Source of the DNA: Candidatus Latescibacterota bacterium
GTDB lineage: Bacteria; Latescibacterota; UBA2968; UBA8231
DNA length: 64,000 nt
Direction: 5' to 3'
Assembly (NCBI GenBank): GCA_022819745.1
Contig: JAJEGS010000006.1
Location: 1-64,000 of the forward strand
The notes under the pieces were generated by a model. That model ran no database searches, had not been told where the DNA came from, and saw only the letters and a program-made list of their open reading frames with translations. Both the position numbers and the translations under genes were made by a program. Each line of letters opens with the position of its first letter. The first letter of the stretch is position 1. Shown here piece after piece: positions 59,226-64,000 of the stretch.

Positions 59226-60638
59226 CTATTCGTCCGCACGCTTGCCAATTGTATCCGCTAGGTGACCCATCAAATCATCCAGTGCCTGCTGCGATGCGCG
59301 ACCGCGAAAGGCTTCGAGTGCCGGATCATCCGTCTCCACCATCCATGCTTCAAGCGCATTTCTCAGACCCTGAATTTCATCGGCATAGTTGGGATCATCA
59401 ATCAGGTTGTTCAGCGCATTGGGATCGTTCGCAAAGTCGTAAAATTCTTCCAAGACGCGATATGTAAACAAATGGTTGCGCGCCGCCAATGCTGGATCAC
59501 AGGCCGTTGCTTCTTCCATCGTCTGCCAAGACCGGCCATTCTGGGACTCATTGCGAAACGCCCGCTCGCCATCGGACCAAGGGTTGAAAATGTAACCGAA
59601 CCTCGCATTTTGCACGCACCGCATGGGATAATTGCGCCGCGCCGAAGTCTGGTGAAATTGCGTGAACACCTGCTCACACCCAGCCTGCGCTTCACCCTGC
59701 AACACCGGCAAAAGCGATTGACCATTGACGCCGTCGGGAAAATCTACGCCCATTGCATCCAGCACCGTAGGCAAATAATCGATCCCCGAAACAAAATGCT
59801 TGGCATCCACGCGCCCGGCCTGAACAACCGCCGGCCAGCGCACCACCCAAGGGGTGCGCGTACTGTTCAAATAACAATTGGTCTTTGCAAATGGAAACGC
59901 CATGCCATTATCCGACAAAAACATCACTAGCGTATTCTCCGCCACACCCATCTCATCCAACACGTCGAGCAAGCGCCCCACCGTATCATCACAGCGGCGC
60001 ACGGAATTGTAATACTCGGCTATTTCCAGACGCACATCCGGTATGTCGGGCAAAAACCCAGGGACGATCACCTCTTCTGGAGCAAATGTGCGCGAAGGTG
60101 GCACGGCGGGCGGATCGAGTTCGCTATACCACTCGGGCTTGTCATTGCCGTAAAACGGACGATGCGGATCGTGGGAATTTGCCATCATAAAGAATGGCCG
60201 ACCTCCATTTACGGCATCCTGCACGAAATTCTTTGCATACTGAAAATACACCTCGGGATTGCGTCCCTGCCCCAAATCGGTCTGATCGCGTGCCATATCC
60301 CATTGAAATGTCTGGTATGGCGTCGAATGGGGAACTTTGCCCAAAATGCCCACATTATACCCCGCATCGCGCAGAATGTTAGGCAGAATGGGCACGCCTT
60401 CGTGGCGCAAGCGATAAAAGCCCTCGCCCCCACTCAGATGCGGATAGCGCCCAGTCATCAACGCCGAGCGGCTCGGTTGACACACCGCAATCGTCACATG
60501 GCCGTGCTGAAAGCGCAATCCCTCTGCGGCCAAGCGGTCGATATTGGGCGTCGTTCCCTTGGTCGGACACCCAAATGCCCCCACCGCGTCCCAGTTCATG
60601 TCATCTGCTGTAATGAGCACAAAATTGGGGCTATTCAT
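59226..60638 (-). CDS. Sulfatase (arylsulfatase/heparan sulfatase-like)
   Basis: The 470-residue enzyme has the alkaline-phosphatase-superfamily sulfatase marks: ITADDMNWDAVGAFG (metal Asp pair), CQPSRSALMTGRYP (C53 in the C-x-P-S-R motif that is converted to formylglycine), and FLSDNGMAFPFAKTNCY (metal site). It hydrolyses sulfate esters or sulfamates, likely on a glycan. No signal peptide is seen, unusual for sulfatases acting on external polymers. First gene of a four-gene operon with two glycosyltransferases and a UvrA-like gene. A formylglycine-generating enzyme is not in the window. Confidence 0.93.
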   Translation of the reverse strand: MNSPNFVLITADDMNWDAVGAFGCPTKGTTPNIDRLAAEGLRFQHGHVTIAVCQPSRSALMTGRYPHLSGGEGFYRLRHEGVPILPNILRDAGYNVGILGKVPHSTPYQTFQWDMARDQTDLGQGRNPEVYFQYAKNFVQDAVNGGRPFFMMANSHDPHRPFYGNDKPEWYSELDPPAVPPSRTFAPEEVIVPGFLPDIPDVRLEIAEYYNSVRRCDDTVGRLLDVLDEMGVAENTLVMFLSDNGMAFPFAKTNCYLNSTRTPWVVRWPAVVQAGRVDAKHFVSGIDYLPTVLDAMGVDFPDGVNGQSLLPVLQGEAQAGCEQVFTQFHQTSARRNYPMRCVQNARFGYIFNPWSDGERAFRNESQNGRSWQTMEEATACDPALAARNHLFTYRVLEEFYDFANDPNALNNLIDDPNYADEIQGLRNALEAWMVETDDPALEAFRGRASQQALDDLMGHLADTIGKRADE

Positions 60639-60713
60639 AAAGGGTTTGCCTCTCTAATGGATAGTGTGAGTGGCGGATTGGACAGGCGGCTGGAGTTATT
60701 GCACAGCGTCGAG

Positions 60714-60719
60714 TATAAT
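60714..60719 (+). promoter_or_regulatory. Perfect -10 (TATAAT) before the DUF547 gene
   Basis: TATAAT at 60714-60719 lies 55 bases before the ATG. A -35 at 17 bases (TGGAGT, 60691-60696) is weak. It is the only consensus -10 in the 136-base divergent gap. Confidence 0.45.
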
Positions 60720-60774
60720 ATAGATTGCCCTTAGCAGAGGCGTCCTTATCCCATCCTAATCCATTGGAAGAACC

Positions 60775-61590
60775 ATGCGCTCACTTTACTTCCTATCCTT
60801 ATGGCTACTCGTCCCGGTCGCTCTTTGCGCGGCCCCTCCCTTTGACCACGGCCCCTTCGACCAAGTGCTGCAAGAGTACGTGGATGACCAAGGCTTGGTC
60901 CGCTACGCTGTCCTAGCCAAAGACCGGGCCCAACTCGACTCCTATGTCGATAGCCTCGGCCTCTATAGCCCAGAAAGCCACCCTGACCGCTTCCCCACCC
61001 GCGAACACGAACTCGCCTACTGGATCAATGCGTACAACGCCTTTACCCTGCGGGGCGTCATCGACGCCTATCCCATCGCCAGCGTCAAGGATGCCTTTGT
61101 ACTCAGCGGCTTTTTCAACCGCCAGACCTTTGTCGCTGGCGGGCAAGAAATGACGCTGGATCACGTTGAAAACAAAATTATCCGCCCAACCTACCAAGAA
61201 CCGCGCATCCACTTTGCGGTCAACTGCGCGGCCCTGAGCTGCCCACAACTGGACAACCGGGCCTTTACCGGCTCCGATCTCGATGCCCACTTGGAACGAG
61301 TACTAAGGCGCTTTGCCCAAGACCCCAACCACGTGAGCCTACAGGGGAAGAGGCTCCATCTATCCAAAATTCTAGACTGGTATGGGGAAGACTTCACGGC
61401 GTGGTTCCCGACTGACCGCCCCAATCCCGAAAACATGCCCGCTATTGTCAACTATCTGCGCCCGTATCTCCTCCCGGACCTAGCCGCTGGGCTGACCGAA
61501 GATATAACCATCGAATACAACGACTACGACTGGGCGCTCAACGAGGACAAAGAAACGGGAAGCCCCCGCCCAGCGGCAGACTCCCCGTAA
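60775..61590 (+). CDS. DUF547 family secreted protein
   Basis: The 271-residue protein has a signal peptide (to about 20, LWLLVPVALCAAPP) and the DUF547 core: HELAYWINAYNAFTLRGVID, AGGQEMTLDHVENKIIRP, RIHFAVNCAALSCPQL (a conserved Cys-x-Ala-x-x-Cys context) and LSKILDWYGEDF. DUF547 is a widespread domain of unknown function, found in secreted bacterial proteins and in some plant proteins. The ATG has GGAAGAA about 5 bases upstream. A hairpin terminator follows. It is monocistronic, divergent from the sulfatase operon. Confidence 0.88.
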   Translation: MRSLYFLSLWLLVPVALCAAPPFDHGPFDQVLQEYVDDQGLVRYAVLAKDRAQLDSYVDSLGLYSPESHPDRFPTREHELAYWINAYNAFTLRGVIDAYPIASVKDAFVLSGFFNRQTFVAGGQEMTLDHVENKIIRPTYQEPRIHFAVNCAALSCPQLDNRAFTGSDLDAHLERVLRRFAQDPNHVSLQGKRLHLSKILDWYGEDFTAWFPTDRPNPENMPAIVNYLRPYLLPDLAAGLTEDITIEYNDYDWALNEDKETGSPRPAADSP

Positions 61591-61593
61591 TCG

Positions 61594-61616
61594 TCCCAAT
61601 GCCGTTGGGAAATTTT
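61594..61616 (+). terminator. Rho-independent terminator after the DUF547 gene
   Basis: TCCCAA (61594-61599) and TTGGGA (61605-61610) form a 6-bp stem around TGCCG, followed by AATTTT. It lies 4 bases past the DUF547 stop and before the convergent gene end at 61615. Confidence 0.6.
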
Positions 61617-62457
61617 ACAAAAAGAACGGATTGTGCTCCCGTTCTTCCCCCACAGTAGTAGCGGGTCCATGGCCGGGAAAGAGCGCGACGTTTGCGTCTA
61701 GACCGAGCAGCTTCTCGGCCACAGCTTGGCGCTGCATCTGGTAGTTGCCCACGCTGCGGGTGCCGCCGAGCGAACCCGCGAAAAGCGCGTCCCCGACAAA
61801 GGCCATTTCTTCGTGAACTAAGCTAATGCCGCCCGCCGTATGCCCAGGCGTAGAGCGAACCTCAAAGCGCAATTGGCCGATGTGGACGACTTCTCCTTCT
61901 TCTAATTCGCCTGCGATTTGGTCCGCCAAGCTGCCCGTTAGGGCTAAATCACCGCTGTGGATTCGCGCTGGTGCGTTCGTGGCCCGACCAATCTCGTCGA
62001 GGGCGCTAATGTGGTCTTGGTGTCCGTGCGTCAGCAAGATCTGTTCGACCGTTAGTCCAGAGGCGGCCAAGCGCTGGAGGATTTTATCCGCGTCGAACCC
62101 GGGGTCGATGACTGCGGCACGGCCCGTTGCCGCACAGCCGACGATGTAGCCGTTCATCAGAAAGCCGCTGCCGAGCACCATCATCTCCACTTGCGCCCCG
62201 GCAATCGAGCGGCCCGCTGGATCGCGCGGGAAAAACGCCTGCGCTGCACTCGCCTGCAATTTGTCCGAATGTAAGCCGAGGGCTTGAGCCAGCCGCTCTA
62301 TCGCGTCTGCGGCCGGGATCAGTTCGTAGTCTTCGATCTTGGCAATATCCTCGGCAGTCAATCTCACCCGATCAGCCAGTTCTGCAACCGCAATCTCCTG
62401 CCCGCGCCGGGCCTTGCCGACGACATCGCCGAATTCGTCTTCTAGTTGCGTGTACAT
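61615..62457 (-). CDS. HTH (Cro/CI-like) - metallo-beta-lactamase fusion protein
   Basis: The 280-residue protein starts with a helix-turn-helix of the Cro/CI type (about 13-67, AVAELADRVRLTAEDIAKIE) and continues as a metallo-beta-lactamase-fold hydrolase (about 85-275) with LLTHGHQDHISALDEIG (HxHxDH metal motif), STPGHTAGGISLV and ALFPGHGPATTV. Glyoxalase-II-like or persulfide dioxygenase-like activity is typical for this fold. The fusion suggests a DNA-binding sensor with hydrolase activity, or a hydrolase whose HTH is used for oligomerisation. The 280 residues are longer than a bare GloB-like enzyme by the HTH. Confidence 0.83.
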   Translation of the reverse strand: MYTQLEDEFGDVVGKARRGQEIAVAELADRVRLTAEDIAKIEDYELIPAADAIERLAQALGLHSDKLQASAAQAFFPRDPAGRSIAGAQVEMMVLGSGFLMNGYIVGCAATGRAAVIDPGFDADKILQRLAASGLTVEQILLTHGHQDHISALDEIGRATNAPARIHSGDLALTGSLADQIAGELEEGEVVHIGQLRFEVRSTPGHTAGGISLVHEEMAFVGDALFAGSLGGTRSVGNYQMQRQAVAEKLLGLDANVALFPGHGPATTVGEEREHNPFFL

Positions 62458-62463
62458 ATTCCC

Positions 62464-63132
62464 TCAGTATTTAGGCTCAACGGAGCCGGCTTGTAAACTA
62501 CCCAAAAACTCATCAAAGCTAGCGGCCCATTGCCCGACGGTCTGGGCCGGTCCAGTCATCTTGAAAAACACCGTGCCCGAGCGGTGGACGGCAATGGCCC
62601 CGAGCATCCGGTAGCCAGCTTGAGGCGTTGTGTCTCCCATCCCCATTCCCGCAGAGAAGGTTCCGCTGACATCAACTCCGGTTATTTCGATGTCCCCCAC
62701 CTGTTGCGTCCAACGCCGCCCTTGGGCTGGTTGGCCGTCCTCCTGTGTGAACTGACCGAACCAGCGCTCGATGTTGGCTTCGACGCTTCCGCCTTGCCCC
62801 GGGCCGAAGAAAAAGATGCCCAATGTCGCTTCTCCGGCCGGGCCGGGCAGGCCGTATTGGGCCACCCGCATGGAGCTGGACGGCTGCTGCGCCACCCAAC
62901 CCTTGGGAGCCACCGCGCTGAGTGGTCCGAGCGCCTGTCGGCCGCTCGCTTGGCCCGACGGATACGCTGGCGTCGTACTGGTTGGCGTTGTGGAACGGGC
63001 GGTGAATCCCCGCTCGGCCACGGCCTCCACTGGCTCTTGGTCGCTGAAATTTTGACTGCACCCGATGGCTCCAAGGACCCCAGCTAATATCCACACAGAT
63101 CGTCTCCGAGGCCAAAGAATGTCCTTTATCAC
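62464..63132 (-). CDS. Hypothetical lipoprotein
   Basis: The 222-residue product starts at GTG 63132, which overlaps the previous stop as GTGA and has GGAGGGG about 6 bases upstream; a longer ATG frame from 63201 lies inside the upstream gene. A signal with lipobox-like VLGAIGC (IKDILWPRRRSVWILAGVLG first) suggests lipidation. A Thr/Ser/Pro-rich linker follows, then a beta-rich domain (APKGWVAQQPSSSMRVAQYG, DIEITGVDVSGTFSAGMG) and a helical end (QWAASFDEFLGSL). Family not recognised. Confidence 0.6.
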   Translation of the reverse strand: MIKDILWPRRRSVWILAGVLGAIGCSQNFSDQEPVEAVAERGFTARSTTPTSTTPAYPSGQASGRQALGPLSAVAPKGWVAQQPSSSMRVAQYGLPGPAGEATLGIFFFGPGQGGSVEANIERWFGQFTQEDGQPAQGRRWTQQVGDIEITGVDVSGTFSAGMGMGDTTPQAGYRMLGAIAVHRSGTVFFKMTGPAQTVGQWAASFDEFLGSLQAGSVEPKY

Positions 63133-63644
63133 AACAAACCCCTCCAAGCAATGAGGCCGATGAGGGCCGCTAGCACGACCAAGCCTCCTAAGTAAAACCA
63201 AACCCTGTTTCGCGCACGCCGCTGCGGTTTTTTAAGCGGCTTCCGCCTAGGCTGATTAAGAGCGAGCGTCCCCACTTGCAAAGTCGGCGACTTGTGTTGG
63301 ATGTAGTCGGCCATCTCCTCGTACATGCGGCGAATGCTCTGGGCATTCTCAGCCTCCCCGTAATCGGCCAGATGCGACAGCGGCAACCACTGCACCGGGG
63401 CGACTTCTTGGGAGATGGGAAATTCGATCTGCGCTTTGACCCGCGTCTGTTCGTAGCCTAGAAGGCGGACGTAATAGCGCAGCCGACAGCTATCGAAATC
63501 GACCAGACAACAGCGGTAGCCGATCTTGCCTAGCTGGCGTAACCCTTCCTCCACATCGCGCAACAAGACCAAGTCGAGTTCTTGGCGCGCAGTTACTAGC
63601 TGCTCGCGCAGCACTTTGACGGTTGTTGGGGCTCCCTCGTTCAT
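63129..63644 (-). CDS. Hypothetical protein with C-terminal membrane anchor
   Basis: The 171-residue protein has an N-terminal soluble domain (about 1-110) with LVLLRDVEEGLRQLGKIGYR and LRYYVRLLGYEQTRVKAQIE, a basic linker (PRRKPLKKPQRRARNR) and one C-terminal membrane helix (VWFYLGGLVVLAALIGLIAW). The end is in the periplasm or outside, so the body is cytoplasmic by the positive-inside rule. It overlaps the lipoprotein start as GTGA. Family not recognised. Divergent from the POTRA gene. Confidence 0.6.
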   Translation of the reverse strand: MNEGAPTTVKVLREQLVTARQELDLVLLRDVEEGLRQLGKIGYRCCLVDFDSCRLRYYVRLLGYEQTRVKAQIEFPISQEVAPVQWLPLSHLADYGEAENAQSIRRMYEEMADYIQHKSPTLQVGTLALNQPRRKPLKKPQRRARNRVWFYLGGLVVLAALIGLIAWRGLL

Positions 63645-63735
63645 CGTCCTACTGCGAACTTAGAGCGCGAGAATAAGGCCGTTTTCGCGCTGGCTGTCAA
63701 CTTTCTCTCAGCGCACTTTTTGCTCAAACTGTGGT

Positions 63736-63765
63736 TTGACAAACTAGCACTGTATCGGTTAAGAT
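63736..63765 (+). promoter_or_regulatory. Likely promoter of the POTRA-domain gene
   Basis: TTGACA (63736-63741), a perfect -35, is followed after 18 bases by TAAGAT (63760-63765). It lies about 30 bases before the ATG. The -35 is inside a 6-bp dyad, TCAAAC-TGTG-GTTTGA (63724-63739). The remainder of the 151-base divergent gap holds nothing else visible. Confidence 0.5.
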
Positions 63766-63795
63766 AGCCGCCAACTTGCATCCGCTCCCCAGCCT

Positions 63796-64000
63796 ATGTC
63801 GCGCGCCAGTCGCCTCTGTTCGATCTTTCTGCTTACGGTACTTTTGCCCATAGCCGGATATGCGCACGCCGAGGATGATTCTCCGCGCATCCACCGCATT
63901 GTCATCCACGGCCTCGAACGAACAGACGAACAGGTCATTCGCCGCGAATTGCTCTTTGCCGCAGGCGATGTCCTCGACTCCACCCTCGTTGCCGAAACAG
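63796..64000 (+). CDS. POTRA-domain outer-membrane protein (BamA/Omp85-like), N-terminal fragment
   Basis: ATG at 63796 opens a signal peptide (SIFLLTVLLPIAGYAHA) followed by RIHRIVIHGLERTDEQVIRR and ELLFAAGDVLDSTL. That is the start of a POTRA domain, the periplasmic repeat that precedes Omp85/BamA-type beta-barrels. The barrel is not visible because the gene runs off the right edge; 68 codons are seen. BamA-type proteins insert outer-membrane proteins; smaller TamA-like or patatin-linked ones are also possible. Confidence 0.72.
   Translation, partial: MSRASRLCSIFLLTVLLPIAGYAHAEDDSPRIHRIVIHGLERTDEQVIRRELLFAAGDVLDSTLVAET

Overview
The window looks like chromosomal DNA from an uncultivated, G+C-rich, Gram-negative bacterium. 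An outer membrane is implied by the start of a PorV-like outer-membrane protein at the left edge and the start of a POTRA-domain (BamA/Omp85-type) protein at the right edge, plus several lipoproteins. A FlgD-like 'GQNYPNPFNP' domain, dockerin-like calcium loops, long WD40/PD40 propellers, OPT-like transporters of unknown function, a sulfatase and a 2-oxoacid:ferredoxin oxidoreductase together suggest a Latescibacterota/Poribacteria-like lineage. That placement is inference from gene content, not a phylogeny. TTG and GTG starts are common, and many genes overlap by ATGA, GTGA or TTGA, so the genome is compact. No gene-free stretch exceeds 300 bases. I saw no tRNA, rRNA, CRISPR array or intact insertion sequence.

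Left part (1-18.9 kb): a PorV-like fragment, cysC (APS kinase) with a clear terminator, and a flippase-like membrane protein. These are followed by a very long minus-strand block. Its first part (18784 to 8980) is a coupled trio: OPT-like transporter, a 1467-residue fusion of an M28-like peptidase domain that has lost its metal ligands with an FtsX/MacB-type permease, and a second OPT-like transporter carrying two PDZ domains and a zinc-finger-like loop. Its second part (8937 to 2088) is an eight-gene island of J-domain protein, DUF2170 (YjfI-like), PspA, FAD amine-oxidase-like protein, membrane spermidine-synthase-like protein, DUF4178, lipoprotein and DUF350. It resembles an enlarged E. coli yjfIJKL envelope-stress cluster.

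Middle (18.9-35.8 kb): an M42-type aminopeptidase; a 1179-residue secreted multi-propeller protein (6 PD40 and 14 WD40 repeats); a sugar-acid catabolic trio (SDR, LarA-like, sugar-phosphate isomerase-like); an MFS transporter; an operon of glutamate dehydrogenase, a GRDP-like protein and an uncharacterised protein with a Cys-Ser-Ser-Cys tail; a second MFS protein; RidA; FtsH; and a stand-alone acyltransferase E2.

Right part (35.9-64 kb): NUDIX hydrolase and histone-deacetylase-family protein; an aminotransferase flanked by a duplicated gene junction; a methyltransferase; an Rpn-type nuclease; a molybdenum-hydroxylase maturation operon (MocA, XdhC) running into a nitrilase and a tiny secreted protein; a HI0933-type flavoprotein; a large glycosidase-like protein; hemE; a 2-oxoacid:ferredoxin oxidoreductase flanked by two CBS proteins and preceded by a leader ORF; and an operon of sulfatase, two membrane glycosyltransferases and a degenerate UvrA paralogue. 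It ends with DUF547, an HTH-metallo-beta-lactamase fusion, two small envelope proteins and the POTRA fragment.

The observations I consider most worth following are the OPT / pseudo-peptidase-FtsX / OPT-PDZ trio, the gdhA / GRDP-like / Cys-tail operon, the enlarged PspA island, the degenerate UvrA paralogue, and the duplicated HDAC-methyltransferase junction around the aminotransferase.
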